A stretch of DNA of 64,000 nt from Planctomycetaceae bacterium. Its GTDB lineage: Bacteria > Planctomycetota > Planctomycetia > Pirellulales > PNKZ01. Location of the stretch: the NCBI GenBank assembly GCA_016793115.1, contig JAEUIN010000197.1, forward strand, positions 1 through 64,000, read 5' to 3'. Positions 1 to 9,146 of the stretch are shown in pieces. Numbering within the stretch: position 1 is the first letter of the stretch; every line of letters starts with the position of its first letter. Under the pieces are notes generated by a model. It was given only the letters and a program-made list of their open reading frames with translations, made no database searches and was not told the origin of the DNA. The position numbers and the translations under genes were made by a program.

Positions 1-405
1 TTCGCTCAACTCGGCATCACGCTCGCCGGCGGACAGCTCACCGTCGACGAAGACAAACTGCGCGCGGCCGTCTCGGCCGACCCGGCGGCGGTGAAGGACT
101 TCTTCGGCGCGACGACGTACGGCGCTTCGGCGGCGATCGGCAACGTCGTGAAATCGTATACCGATTCGTCGAACGGCATCTTGTTTCACAAGATCGACTC
201 GCTCGAATCGCAGGCCACGACCTTGCAAGAGCGAATCGACCGGCTCAACGCCTCGATCGAAAGCAAAAAGACCCGCCTTTACAACCAATTCGCCTTGCTC
301 GAAAAAACGCTCGCGACGTTGAAGGATCAACAGAACGCGCTGGGCAGCTTGTCGAGCCTGGCCGCTTCGTCGTCTTCCAACTCCTCGTCTTCCTCCAGTA
401 AATAA
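1..405 (+). CDS. fliD: Flagellar hook-associated protein 2 (filament cap), C-terminal part
   Basis: The frame is open from the first base of the window, so the 5' end lies outside. The visible 134 residues have the FliD C-terminal pattern: a short segment with LTVDEDKLRAAV followed by a helix-rich coiled-coil stretch (repeated L, A, Q and charged residues) where a small set of FliD proteins closes the domain, ending in a serine-rich tail of about 20 residues. FliD caps the growing flagellar filament outside the cell and guides flagellin folding. The gene ends 6 bp before fliS, the usual order in flagellar operons, which supports the call. The Ser-rich tail looks low-complexity and is probably not conserved. 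The partner gene order is stronger evidence than the divergent C-terminus itself. Confidence 0.85.
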   Translation, partial: FAQLGITLAGGQLTVDEDKLRAAVSADPAAVKDFFGATTYGASAAIGNVVKSYTDSSNGILFHKIDSLESQATTLQERIDRLNASIESKKTRLYNQFALLEKTLATLKDQQNALGSLSSLAASSSSNSSSSSSK

Positions 406-411
406 GGCCCC

Positions 412-888
412 ATGAGCATCTCCTCGCCCAACGCGTACTTCGCCGATCAAGTGATGACCGCCTCGCCGGAGCGCTTGCAGCTCATGTTGCTTGAGGCCGC
501 GCTGCGCTCGGCGCGCAAGGCGGAAGAGTTTCTAGCGGCCGGCACGCCGGTGCCGGCGAGCGCGGAACTGGCCAACGCCGAGGCGATCATGACCGAGTTG
601 GTGAGCTCCTTGCGAAAGGAACTTGCGCCGACGCTCGTGGCGCAAGTGTCGGCCGTCTACGGCTTCGTGCTCCAATCGTTGTGCGATGCGCACCTGACGG
701 ACGACGTCGCCAAAGTGCGCGACGCCGTGCGGGTGTTGGAAGTCGAGACGGAGACTTGGCGGCTCGTTTGCGGCCGCAATGCTTCTGCGGCCGCGACGGA
801 ACCGCCTGCGCCGCGCAGCACGCCCGCGCCGCATATTTCTTTCGACGCCGGGCTGCCGACCAGCGGCGGGTTTGTGTTCGAAGCGTAA
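412..888 (+). CDS. fliS: Flagellin export chaperone FliS
   Basis: A 158-residue protein whose first 40 residues match FliS: a YFADQV segment followed by TASPERLQLMLLEAALR, corresponding to the conserved helix-1 region that binds flagellin. FliS keeps flagellin unfolded and monomeric in the cytoplasm until it is delivered to the type III export gate. The first about 115 residues are the helical chaperone; the last about 40 are rich in Ala, Pro and Thr and probably disordered, which makes it a little longer than the usual 120-140 residues. It starts 6 bp after fliD and is almost surely cotranscribed with it. Downstream the next gene is convergent, so this is the end of the flagellar operon. Confidence 0.9.
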   Translation: MSISSPNAYFADQVMTASPERLQLMLLEAALRSARKAEEFLAAGTPVPASAELANAEAIMTELVSSLRKELAPTLVAQVSAVYGFVLQSLCDAHLTDDVAKVRDAVRVLEVETETWRLVCGRNASAAATEPPAPRSTPAPHISFDAGLPTSGGFVFEA

Positions 889-909
889 TCCGGCCGCGGG
901 CGACGAGCG

Positions 910-1611
910 TCAATTCGCGCTGAAATCCGGCGGCCACTTCAGGCCGCCGAGCGCCGCGCCGCCTTGGCGCGGCGCGTGCTCGAGCATGTGCAGCAGCGCT
1001 TCGCAGCGCCGATCGACGTCGGCCTCTTCGAGCAACGACGTCTTGGCGTCGATTGGAATCTGCATCGCGTAGCCGGCCAGATCCGTCAGCATGCCGAGCG
1101 ACACGCCGGTGCAGAGCAATTCCTCGAGATGCTGATGGATTTCCGGCACGTTGGGGAGAAAGCGGCGAAACGAATCGAGCAGCCGCTGCTGTAGGGCCGG
1201 CCGGTCGGAAGCCGCCGCCGCCGGATACCGATCGTCGACGATTTCCGCCAGCGCTTCCCGAAACGGCCGATCCGGCGGCAGCTCCCGCAAGATGTTCACG
1301 CGTCGCAGGCCGGCCAGGAGGATGTTGTAGCGCTCTCCTTCGACTTCCTGATGCGTGACGACTTTGCCCAGGCAAGCGATCGGCCTGAGCCGCGGCCGGC
1401 CTTCGTAGTGCTTCTCCCAACCGGGGGCGAGCACGGCCATGGCGATCAACCGGTCGTCCGTTAACGCGTCTTCCAGCATCGCCTTATAGCGCGGCTCGAA
1501 GATATGCAGCGGCTGCAGCACGTGCGGGAACATCACCAAGTTCGGCAGCGGAAACAGACGCACCTTGCCGGAGAACGTCGTCGGGTCGAAGGAGAGGGCG
1601 TTTTCCGACAT
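910..1611 (-). CDS. LON-substrate-binding (Lon N-terminal) domain protein
   Basis: A 233-residue protein made of a Lon protease N-terminal domain only, without AAA+ or protease domains. The diagnostic stretch is near the start: VRLFPLPNLVMFPH then LHIFEPRYKAML, followed by DRLIAMAVL and a CLGKVV..EGERYNILLAGLRR segment typical of the domain's beta barrel. The remainder is a helical extension. Stand-alone versions are common in bacteria; their role is unknown, presumably substrate or adaptor binding. The frame stays open further upstream into the next gene, but the ATG at 1611 gives the natural length and N-terminus. It lies 62 bp after the DUF309 gene on the same strand and may be cotranscribed. 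Confidence is high for the family, low for function. Confidence 0.85.
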   Translation of the reverse strand: MSENALSFDPTTFSGKVRLFPLPNLVMFPHVLQPLHIFEPRYKAMLEDALTDDRLIAMAVLAPGWEKHYEGRPRLRPIACLGKVVTHQEVEGERYNILLAGLRRVNILRELPPDRPFREALAEIVDDRYPAAAASDRPALQQRLLDSFRRFLPNVPEIHQHLEELLCTGVSLGMLTDLAGYAMQIPIDAKTSLLEEADVDRRCEALLHMLEHAPRQGGAALGGLKWPPDFSAN

Positions 1612-1673
1612 GGCAACGTCGTGGCGAGCGTCGAGCGGTGCGGCCGACGATCTAAGGATAATTAAGTGTCGCT

Positions 1674-2078
1674 CTACTCCGCCGACTGTGCGCTTGCCGG
1701 CGGTTCGAGATGGATTTCCGGAATTGTATCCGGCACGATCTCGATCTGAGGAAATTCTTCGGTCGCCGCGATCACTGCACCGAAGCAAGTCTTCATTTCG
1801 GTGAGGAATTTGTCGAGATCGAGTCCTAGGTAGCGGGGGCGATACGGCTCCAGATACCCGCAACTACCGAAGTAAACTTTCTTGGCGCCGCGAATGTTGC
1901 CGTTGCCGAAGTGATGGAGCGAAACGGCCGCTTGAATCAACCCTTGATAAAACTTCCGCGCCGGCCCGAAATCCTCCTGCCACAACTCTTCCCAGGCCTC
2001 GTGCGCCTCGAAAAACTCGCAGACATTGAACAGCTCGATACCTTCCAAATACTTGGGGTGATATTCGACCGATTCCAT
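1674..2078 (-). CDS. DUF309 domain protein
   Basis: A 134-residue protein with the DUF309 hallmark FNVCEFFEAHEAWEELW, then a KFYQGLIQAAVSLHHF helix and a G..RGAKKVYF segment. The family is all-helical, small and of unknown biochemical role; the conserved H, E and W residues suggest a binding pocket. The last 25 residues are Pro/Glu-rich. ATG start at 2078 gives the family N-terminus. Same strand as the LON-domain gene that follows it. No experimental function can be inferred from the neighbours. Confidence 0.85.
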   Translation of the reverse strand: MESVEYHPKYLEGIELFNVCEFFEAHEAWEELWQEDFGPARKFYQGLIQAAVSLHHFGNGNIRGAKKVYFGSCGYLEPYRPRYLGLDLDKFLTEMKTCFGAVIAATEEFPQIEIVPDTIPEIHLEPPASAQSAE

Positions 2079-2553
2079 TCAAGACTCTTTTGTCGGCGAG
2101 AAAATAGGCGAGTCGACGGGGCGGCGGAAGAGCTGGACGACCGGTCCTCATCGGGGGTCGAACGACGCTTATTCTAGCAGAAACTTTCCCGCCGCACGGA
2201 GCGGGCCGGGCATCGAAGTGCGACGTCCGCGCCTTATGCGGTTCTTCTGCCGGGCAGCGTGGCTGGGTCGCATCGCCCTTCGCCGCAGGCGGAGCGATTG
2301 TCCATCATTGGTTACCAACGTGCCGGCCCGGGGCCGGCGTTGGCCGATTTTTATCCACTCGAGTGGGCAGGGGCAACATGGCGGCGGCTCGGTACGCCGT
2401 TCGCCTATGCATTGCTTCGCCGCCACTCGGCCGTCGCAGGATTTCGCCCGCGAGTGCATATTTATTTCCGTATTGCGACGCTTACATTGTGTGAAGCGAC
2501 GGCCTCTTTGCAGTTCGTTCCAATCTTTACCGAACAGATGGGATCACTCTGCG
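2079..2553. other. Intergenic region between DUF309 gene and kaiC-like gene
   Basis: About 475 bp with no convincing gene. The kaiC frame is open back to 2218, but the translation of 2218-2553 is Arg/Cys-rich with no domain character, and the KaiC fold begins normally after the ATG at 2554. The region separates divergent genes and must hold promoters for both; I do not see a clean -35/-10 pair or a terminator. Confidence 0.5.
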
Positions 2554-4065
2554 ATGTCCAGCGAATCTTCCCAACCGAGCTCGGCGCTTTCGCAAACCGG
2601 CATCGTCGGGCTCGACGACGTGCTGGGCGGCGGTCTGACGCCGTGCAGACTCTACCTCGTGGAAGGCAATCCGGGTTCCGGTAAGACGACTCTCGGTCTG
2701 CAATACCTGACGGAAGGCGTACGCTGCGGGGAACGCGGCATTTACGTGACGTTGTCGGAAACAAAGACCGAGTTAATGGCGATCGGCCGGTCGCACAATT
2801 GGTCGCTCGACGGAATCGACATCATCGAATTGGCCGCCTCGGAAGCGGAACTCGATCCGGAGAATCAGTACACGATGTTCCAGCCGGCCGAGCTGGAATT
2901 GAACGTCACCACGAAGACGATCATCGACGAAGTGGAGCGGGTCAAACCGAAGCGAATCGTGATCGATTCCTTGTCGGAGATGCGCTTGCTGGCTCAAAGC
3001 CCGTTGCGCTATCGCCGGCAAGTGCTGGCTCTCAAGCAATTTTTCACTGGCCGCGAATGTACGGTGTTGTTGCTAGACGACCGCACTTCGGACGCCGCCG
3101 ATTTGCAGCTTCAGAGCATCGCTCATGGCGTGTTGTCGCTCGAGCATCTTTCGCCGGAATACGGTGCGGAGCGTCGCCGGCTGCGGGTGATCAAGCTGCG
3201 CGGCCGACGTTTTCGCGGCGGCTATCATGATTTCAACATCGACACCGGCGGCTTGGTCGTTTTTCCGCGTTTGATCGCGTCGGAGCATGTGTTAAACCGG
3301 GATCTCGCCCGCGTCCAAGGCAGTATTCCGGAAATCGACGAACTGTTGGGGGGCGGCATCGACGTCGGTACGAGCGTGCTGCTGATCGGGCCGGCGGGGA
3401 GCGGTAAATCGACGGTCGCTGCGAGTTACGCCTATGCCGCGGCGCAGCGCGGCGAGCGCGCGGCGCTGTTTCTCTTTGACGAGCGCATCGAAACGCTGCT
3501 CAAACGGATGGCGGGTCTCGGACTCGACATCGCCCCATATTGCGCTTCCGGGCTGATCACGGTCCAGCAAGTCGACCCGGCGGAGTTGTCGCCCGGCGAA
3601 TTCTCGCACGCCGTTCGCCGCGCCGTCGACGGTGAAGATGGGCATGCGAAAGCGAAAATCGTGGTAATCGACAGCCTCAACGGATACCTGCATTCGATGC
3701 CGGAAGAGCGGTTTTTGACGGCTCAGATGCACGAGTTGCTCACCTATCTCGGTCATCAAGGCGTGGTCTCTTTTCTGGTGATGGCGCAACACGGCATGAT
3801 CGGCGCTATGCAGGCCCCCGTCGATACGACTTATCTGGCCGATGCGGTGATCCTGTTCCGCTACTTTGAATCCGAAGGTCATGTCCGCCAAGCACTGTCG
3901 GTCGTGAAGAAGCGAAGCGGCCGCCACGAGCGAACGATTCGCGAATTGTTGTTCGACGGCACCTTGCGAGTCGGTGCGCCGTTGAGCGGGTTCCAGGGAG
4001 TGCTCACCGGAACTCCCGCGTTTCACGGCCGCCAAAAAAACTTGCTGAGGCCCGCCGGTGAATGA
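2554..4065 (+). CDS. KaiC-like two-domain RecA-fold ATPase
   Basis: A 503-residue protein with two tandem KaiC domains, close to the length of cyanobacterial KaiC (about 519). Domain 1 has Walker A GNPGSGKT (38-45) and Walker B RIVIDSL; domain 2 has GPAGSGKS (279-286) and KIVVIDSL. By eye alignment the CI catalytic pair EE of KaiC is SE (68-69) and the CII pair is DE (309-310). The segment DTTYLADAVILFRYFE (424-439) aligns with the KaiC phosphorylation region, with T426-Y427 where S431-T432 would be. The stop overlaps the start of a hybrid histidine kinase by 8 bp, so the two are translationally coupled. No kaiA or kaiB is present in the window. Probably a signalling ATPase rather than a proven clock; ATP binding is well supported. 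Confidence 0.85.
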   Translation: MSSESSQPSSALSQTGIVGLDDVLGGGLTPCRLYLVEGNPGSGKTTLGLQYLTEGVRCGERGIYVTLSETKTELMAIGRSHNWSLDGIDIIELAASEAELDPENQYTMFQPAELELNVTTKTIIDEVERVKPKRIVIDSLSEMRLLAQSPLRYRRQVLALKQFFTGRECTVLLLDDRTSDAADLQLQSIAHGVLSLEHLSPEYGAERRRLRVIKLRGRRFRGGYHDFNIDTGGLVVFPRLIASEHVLNRDLARVQGSIPEIDELLGGGIDVGTSVLLIGPAGSGKSTVAASYAYAAAQRGERAALFLFDERIETLLKRMAGLGLDIAPYCASGLITVQQVDPAELSPGEFSHAVRRAVDGEDGHAKAKIVVIDSLNGYLHSMPEERFLTAQMHELLTYLGHQGVVSFLVMAQHGMIGAMQAPVDTTYLADAVILFRYFESEGHVRQALSVVKKRSGRHERTIRELLFDGTLRVGAPLSGFQGVLTGTPAFHGRQKNLLRPAGE

Positions 4066-5623
4066 CGTCGCCGCTACGGCGGAAGAACAACGCGTCGTGT
4101 TGCTCGCACCCACTTCGCGCGACGGAACGGCCGCGGCGAAGATCCTGGCCGCGGCGCAGTTAGATTGCGTCGTCGTCCGTTCGCCGGCGGAAGTCTGCGA
4201 CGCGGTGCGCGAGGGGGCCGGCGTCGTCGTATTGCCCGAAGAGTGCCTGCTCAATGCCGAGACGGCGCAAATCATCGAATGGCTGCGGGCTCAGGAATCG
4301 TGGTCCGATTTGCCGGTGATCGTGCTCAGCCCGGCCGGCCGCGCCTCGAACGAGCGGGTGCGGCTGCTGCATGATTTGGGCGACGTCACGGTCCTCAAGC
4401 GGCCGCTGGAAACGCTGGCATTCGTCGGCGCCATTCGGGCCGCGTTGCGCGATCGCGGCCGGCAGTATTTCGTTCGTCGGCAACTCGCCGAAAGCCAACG
4501 GCAGACGGAGCGATTGCAGGACGCCGATCGGCGTAAGGACGAATTCCTGGCGATGCTCGCGCACGAATTGCGCAATCCCTTGGCTCCGATTCAAAACGGG
4601 CTCGAGATCATGCGTCTCGCGGCCGACGAAGCCGAGGTCGTCGCCGAGATGCGCGAGGTGATGGCCCGCCAAGTTCGGCACCTCTCGCGGCTGGTCGACG
4701 ACTTGCTAGACGTCGCCCGAATCACGCGGGGTAAAGCTCAACTGCATTTGCAGCCGACCGACTTGAAAGAGATCCTCGCCGAGGCGATCGAGGTTTCCCG
4801 TCCGCTCATCGAGGCCCGCCGGCAGCGACTCACGGTGACGCAACCGGGGCACCCGGTGTATGTCGCGGCCGATCCGCTACGAATGACGCAAGTCGTCGGA
4901 AATTTGCTGAACAACGCGGCGAAGTACGGCAATGAGCAGGGGAAGATCGAACTGTGCTTGGAAAACGGAGCCGGTAACGACGCCGTGATCCGAGTTCGCG
5001 ACACGGGGGTCGGCATTCCCCCGGAAATGCTCTCCAAAGTGTTCGAGCTTTTCGCTCAAGTCGATCGAAGCCTCGACCGCTCGCAAGGCGGACTCGGGAT
5101 TGGGCTGACCTTGGTACGGAGCCTGGTGGAAATGCACGGCGGCACGGTCGCCGCCGACAGCGAGGGGCCCGGCCGCGGCAGCGAGTTCGTGGTGCGATTG
5201 CCGGCCATTGCCGCTCCGGATGCAGACAACGCGGCCGACGGCGACGGAGAGCGAACGATCGAACGACGGCGCGTGCTCGTCGTCGACGACAACGTGGATG
5301 CCGCCCATAGTTTGGCGACGTTGCTGAGGCTGATCGGCCATGACGTGCAAACCGAGCACGACGGCCGCAAAGTGCAGGAAGCCGTCGCCGCGTTTCACCC
5401 GGACGTGGTTTTGCTGGATATCGGCCTGCCGGGGCTCGACGGGTATGCCGTGGCCCGCTTGCTGCGCAGCCGGCCGAGCGACGAGCCGCTGTTGCTGATC
5501 GCCTTGACCGGCTACGGGCAGGCGGAAGACCGCGCGGCCAGCCGGGCCGCAGGCTTCGACCATCATCTGACGAAGCCCGTCGATTTCGCGGTCCTGCGGC
5601 AGCTCTTGACGAGCAGCCGGTAG
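4058..5623 (+). CDS. Hybrid histidine kinase with N-terminal pseudo-receiver and C-terminal receiver
   Basis: A 521-residue cytoplasmic kinase without membrane segments. Residues about 8-130 resemble a receiver fold but the phosphoacceptor Asp position reads VVVLPEE, so it looks like a pseudo-receiver. A short coiled linker leads to HisKA, with phospho-acceptor His169 in LAHELRNPLAPI. The HATPase_c domain follows with N box NLLNNAAKYG, G1 DTGVGIP and G2 GLGIGL. The C-terminal receiver (about 405-521) has acidic VVDDN, Asp454 in LLDIGLPG and Lys in TKPVD, so it should be phosphorylatable. GTG start lies inside the end of the kaiC-like gene (GTGAATGA overlap). Likely signals together with the KaiC-like ATPase; the output partner is not obvious here. 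Confidence 0.9.
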   Translation: MNDVAATAEEQRVVLLAPTSRDGTAAAKILAAAQLDCVVVRSPAEVCDAVREGAGVVVLPEECLLNAETAQIIEWLRAQESWSDLPVIVLSPAGRASNERVRLLHDLGDVTVLKRPLETLAFVGAIRAALRDRGRQYFVRRQLAESQRQTERLQDADRRKDEFLAMLAHELRNPLAPIQNGLEIMRLAADEAEVVAEMREVMARQVRHLSRLVDDLLDVARITRGKAQLHLQPTDLKEILAEAIEVSRPLIEARRQRLTVTQPGHPVYVAADPLRMTQVVGNLLNNAAKYGNEQGKIELCLENGAGNDAVIRVRDTGVGIPPEMLSKVFELFAQVDRSLDRSQGGLGIGLTLVRSLVEMHGGTVAADSEGPGRGSEFVVRLPAIAAPDADNAADGDGERTIERRRVLVVDDNVDAAHSLATLLRLIGHDVQTEHDGRKVQEAVAAFHPDVVLLDIGLPGLDGYAVARLLRSRPSDEPLLLIALTGYGQAEDRAASRAAGFDHHLTKPVDFAVLRQLLTSSR

Positions 5624-5816
5624 GGACGGCCGTTAAAGGGCCGACGTCCGGGGCTTTAGCGGTATACCCGTCGCCAAATCGGCCGAAAGGATCGAAGGTT
5701 TACGGATTCGCATCGAGGAAAAATTGCCGACTCCCGGCGGGACGTCTTAAGATAGCCGTTTGCCTCAAGGCGTTAGCCGTTGCTTCTCATCGTGGTGTTT
5801 TGGAGTCGTCGGTTCC

Positions 5817-7694
5817 ATGGCAATTAACCTGCCGCGCCGTCTCCCGGCCGTCGTCGCGTCGATAGCCGTTTGTGTCGTGCTCGCCGCACAAGGAAGGGAG
5901 TGCCGTCGGGCAGGCGGACAAAGCCCGACCGCGACGGAACTCAAGACGGAAGCGGGCGTCGCCGAGGCGATCAAGCAACTCTCGGCCGATCCGTCGTCCG
6001 CGTCGGACGGCGATGCGCCGCCCGCCGCCGAAAAGAATCGTAAGAAAGGGACCGGCAAAAAGAACGGTGCGACGCCGACCGACGCCGGCGACGCGCCGAA
6101 GTCGCTGCCGATTTCGGCGAGTCCGACCAACGAAGAGAAGCAAGACCTCGGCGCGACGGCTCGGGCGATGGCCCGCGGAGTGTTCTTGGTCGGCGGCGAG
6201 GCGGGCACCGGGTCGGCGTGGGTGCTCTCGAAAGAGCATCGCTTACTGGTGACGAACGCACACGTGGCCGACATTCGTCACGCTTCGGGGGGCAAGATGG
6301 TCGCCGTGCCCAACGGCACCGCGACCGTCTACGAAGTGGAAAAAGTTTGGTATCACCCCGGCGTGCGACGGTTTTTCAAAGGCCACAAACTCTCGGTCCG
6401 CTCGTCCGATCCCGACGACGGCGAAGTCGATTCTTGGTCGCCCGACGTCGCGATCTTACAACTCGGCGCGGCGGGTGCGGATCTCGAAGTGGAATTCACT
6501 CCCGCCACGGCCGAGGAACTCGCGAGTCTGTTCGCGCAGCCGGTCGCGATCATGGGGTTTCCGGGGCACGACACGCACGGCTTGCCCGCCCAAGGAGAAA
6601 CGGCCGCGGCCACGTTTCACAACGGCGTGGTCAGCCGGTTAACCGACTTTCAATTCGGCACCGGCACGCCCGCCGCGCATCACCAGTTTGTGCAATACAC
6701 GATGTCGACCTGGAACGGATTTAGCGGTTCGCCCGTGTTTCTCGCCAACGGTCACGTGGCATGCGTTCATAACAATTCCAACTTCGATCGGCGCGGCGAC
6801 GAAGTCCGCTCGATTCCGCACGGCGTGCGCGTCGATTGCGTTTTGGAGATGCTCGTCCACCATGGGCTTGAAGACCTAGTGTCGTTTAAGTTCGATAAGG
6901 ACGCGCTCGACATCGAGCGCTGGATCGAGCCGGATCCCCGCACCGAGCGAGCGCTCGCCGACGTAGCGAAGGCGGGCGCGCTCGTCGACGAGGGGAATGC
7001 TCTCTATGATCAAGGCAACTACATGGAGGCGGCGAAGAAGTGCGGCGAAGCGCTCGAAGTGCTGCCGACTTACGCGCCGGCGCTCACGACCCGCGCGGGG
7101 ATTTTCTACGTGGCTTGGTTGAAGAGCGACGGCTGGGAGGCCGAACGGGCGATGACCGTATTGAACCAAGCGCTGAACGACGCGACGCGGGCCAATCAGC
7201 TCACGCCCGGCTTGGAGATCTTGTTGCAGATGGGCCGCATCCGCAACGCCATGACATGGGAGACAGACGACGATTCGCACAGCCGAAAGGTGATCGACGC
7301 GCTGAACGAATTGCTGAAAGACGAAAAGACGCTCGACATGCTATCCCGCGCTTCGACGCTGCAAGTGCGGGGCAATTCCTACAACCTGACCGACCAAAAC
7401 GATCTGGCGCTCGTCGACTTCAACGAGTGCGTTCGTCTCGATCCGAAGAACCCCGGCCGCTATGAGGCCCGCGGGCGATTCTTGCAATCGGTCGGCCGTT
7501 CCGGCGAAGCTTCCGCGGATTTCCTCTACGCCGATAAGCTGCGCGGCGAGGGAGTCGAAGTGTGGTGGGAAGGGAAGTGGTATCCGGCCGAGATTCTGAA
7601 GACCTACGGCAATCAATACTACATCCATTACAAAGGCTACGGTGCGGAGTGGGACGAATGGGTGAGCTACTCGCGCGTGCGCGTCGATAAGTAG
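5817..7694 (+). CDS. Exported trypsin-fold serine protease with TPR repeats and chromo/Tudor-knot-like C-terminus
   Basis: A 625-residue protein. The ATG at 5817 starts a signal peptide (basic start, hydrophobic stretch ending around AAQG); an in-frame TTG further upstream gives no better N-terminus. A low-complexity linker leads to a trypsin-like domain: His149 in LLVTNAHVAD, Asp210 in SPDVAIL and Ser303 in GFSGSPVF, so the triad looks intact. Residues about 380-560 contain helical TPR-type repeats (for example EGNALYDQGNYMEAAKKCGEAL). The last about 50 residues, with WWEGKWYPAEIL, YYIHYKGYG and EWDEWV, look like a chromo-barrel or Tudor-knot module, more familiar in eukaryotic chromatin proteins. 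Substrate and cellular target are unknown. No PDZ domain is visible, so it is not a standard HtrA. Confidence 0.8.
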   Translation: MAINLPRRLPAVVASIAVCVVLAAQGRECRRAGGQSPTATELKTEAGVAEAIKQLSADPSSASDGDAPPAAEKNRKKGTGKKNGATPTDAGDAPKSLPISASPTNEEKQDLGATARAMARGVFLVGGEAGTGSAWVLSKEHRLLVTNAHVADIRHASGGKMVAVPNGTATVYEVEKVWYHPGVRRFFKGHKLSVRSSDPDDGEVDSWSPDVAILQLGAAGADLEVEFTPATAEELASLFAQPVAIMGFPGHDTHGLPAQGETAAATFHNGVVSRLTDFQFGTGTPAAHHQFVQYTMSTWNGFSGSPVFLANGHVACVHNNSNFDRRGDEVRSIPHGVRVDCVLEMLVHHGLEDLVSFKFDKDALDIERWIEPDPRTERALADVAKAGALVDEGNALYDQGNYMEAAKKCGEALEVLPTYAPALTTRAGIFYVAWLKSDGWEAERAMTVLNQALNDATRANQLTPGLEILLQMGRIRNAMTWETDDDSHSRKVIDALNELLKDEKTLDMLSRASTLQVRGNSYNLTDQNDLALVDFNECVRLDPKNPGRYEARGRFLQSVGRSGEASADFLYADKLRGEGVEVWWEGKWYPAEILKTYGNQYYIHYKGYGAEWDEWVSYSRVRVDK

Positions 7695-7707
7695 CCGCCG
7701 AGGCGCT

Positions 7708-8064
7708 TCAAGCCGATTGTCGCAGGATCTTGTCCATCGCTTTTCCTTTGGCAAGTTCGTCGATCAGCTTGTCTAAATACCGAATGTTTCGCATCAATGG
7801 GTCCGCGATTTCGTTCACGCGAACGCCGCACACGACGCCGGTGATGAGCGCGCTATTCGGGTGAATACCCGGCGCTTCCGCGAAAAACGTACGAAAGTCG
7901 GTTTCTCGTTTGATTTGCCGTTGCAATGCGGCTTTCGTGTAGCCGGTCAGCCAACAGATAATTTGATCGACTTCGTCTTTCGTGCGCTCTTTGCGTTCCG
8001 CCTTTTGCACATAGAGCGGATAGACCTTGGCGAACGGCATCGAGAAAATGTCGTGCTTGGGCAT
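7708..8064 (-). CDS. DUF2200 family protein
   Basis: A 118-residue protein from the ATG at 8064; the sequence begins [20 protein letters not shown] and continues with [17 protein letters not shown], the characteristic DUF2200 start, which argues against the 8 extra residues available upstream. The family is small, cytoplasmic and of unknown function; the tail [27 protein letters not shown] is likewise conserved in my memory of the family. Convergent with the protease gene and divergent from nth. It is usually a single gene without fixed neighbours, so context gives no hint. Confidence 0.85.
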   Translation of the reverse strand: MPKHDIFSMPFAKVYPLYVQKAERKERTKDEVDQIICWLTGYTKAALQRQIKRETDFRTFFAEAPGIHPNSALITGVVCGVRVNEIADPLMRNIRYLDKLIDELAKGKAMDKILRQSA

Positions 8065-8357
8065 GGTGGGGCGAATTTGTCGAGACAAATTGGTTGTGCG
8101 GGCGGGATGTGCAGGCTCGAAGGCGAATGCCGGAACGCGTGCGGTGTGCGCCGTAACCGCGTGCGTCGGCGGGAGCGTGTTGGAATTATTACGCGCTTCG
8201 GCGAGCGAAACAGCTTGATTTTGCTTGGGCGAACTTCAGGACGTCGGTCGTCGACGTCGAATCCTTGACAGCTTGGCCGCACGACGGAGAATTGACCGCT
8301 CCGTTCGCTTGGCGAACCGAATTGCGATCGCGCCAGTTTCTCCGCCCGGGAGTCCGC

Positions 8358-9146
8358 ATGGTTACCGCCGCCGCCAAACGCAAGGCGCTCGACGTGGCGC
8401 AGCGTCTGGCCGGACTCTACCCCGACGCCGAGTGTGCGCTCAACTTTCGCACGCCTCTGGAACTGCTGATCGCGACGATTCTTTCCGCCCAGTGCACCGA
8501 CGAGCGGGTGAATATGGTCACGCGCGAATTGTTTCGCCGGTATCGCACGGCGAAAGCCTACGCCGAGGCTCCGCTCGCCGACATCGAAGAATTGATTCGC
8601 AGCGCCGGCTTTTATCGGATGAAGGCGAAAAATATTCAGAACTGTTGCAAAGCGCTCGTCGAGCACCACGGCGGCGAAGTGCCGAAGGATCTCGCGGCCT
8701 TGGTGGTGCTGGCCGGCGTCGGCCGCAAGACGGCCAACGTCGTGCTCGGCACCGCGTTCGGCATTCCCTCGGGCGTCGTCGTCGACACGCATGTGACGCG
8801 GCTGACGAACCGGCTGGGGCTGACCAAACAAAGAGACGCCGTGAAGATCGAACAAGACCTCATGGCGAAGCTGCCGCCGGAGGAATGGATCGATTTCAGC
8901 CATCGGTTGATTTGGCACGGCCGGCGTATTTGCACGGCTCGCAAGCCGCGCTGCGAAGAGTGCGCGCTGGCCGAGATTTGTCCGAAAGTCGGCGTCGTGC
9001 GAACGGGGGCCGGCAACAAGCCCGCCAAATCGAAAGGCGTCGCCGTCGCCGGCGCGCCTCCGGCCCGCCAGGCGCCCGCTCGTGATTCCGCCGCTCGTCA
9101 GGTTCGTTCCGCGAAAGTCGTATCCGCCAAGAGGACCACGCGATGA
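8358..9146 (+). CDS. nth: Endonuclease III (DNA glycosylase/AP lyase)
   Basis: A 262-residue base-excision repair enzyme that removes oxidised pyrimidines and cleaves the abasic site. The helix-hairpin-helix LAGVGRKTANVV carries catalytic Lys124, and VDTHVTR carries Asp143. Cysteines 192, 199, 202 and 208 are spaced C-X6-C-X2-C-X5-C, the [4Fe-4S] cluster of the family. The ATG at 8358 gives the normal N-terminus; a TTG 31 codons upstream would add unrelated residues. After the cluster there is an unusual basic, Ala/Lys-rich tail of about 50 residues, which may help DNA binding and is probably disordered. The stop overlaps the dcd start (ATGA), so both are cotranscribed. Confidence 0.95.
   Translation: MVTAAAKRKALDVAQRLAGLYPDAECALNFRTPLELLIATILSAQCTDERVNMVTRELFRRYRTAKAYAEAPLADIEELIRSAGFYRMKAKNIQNCCKALVEHHGGEVPKDLAALVVLAGVGRKTANVVLGTAFGIPSGVVVDTHVTRLTNRLGLTKQRDAVKIEQDLMAKLPPEEWIDFSHRLIWHGRRICTARKPRCEECALAEICPKVGVVRTGAGNKPAKSKGVAVAGAPPARQAPARDSAARQVRSAKVVSAKRTTR

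Noticed and set aside
2218..2553. N-terminal extension of the KaiC-like protein
   Set aside because: The frame is open but encodes Arg/Cys-rich sequence with no domain. The ATG at 2554 gives the normal KaiC start.
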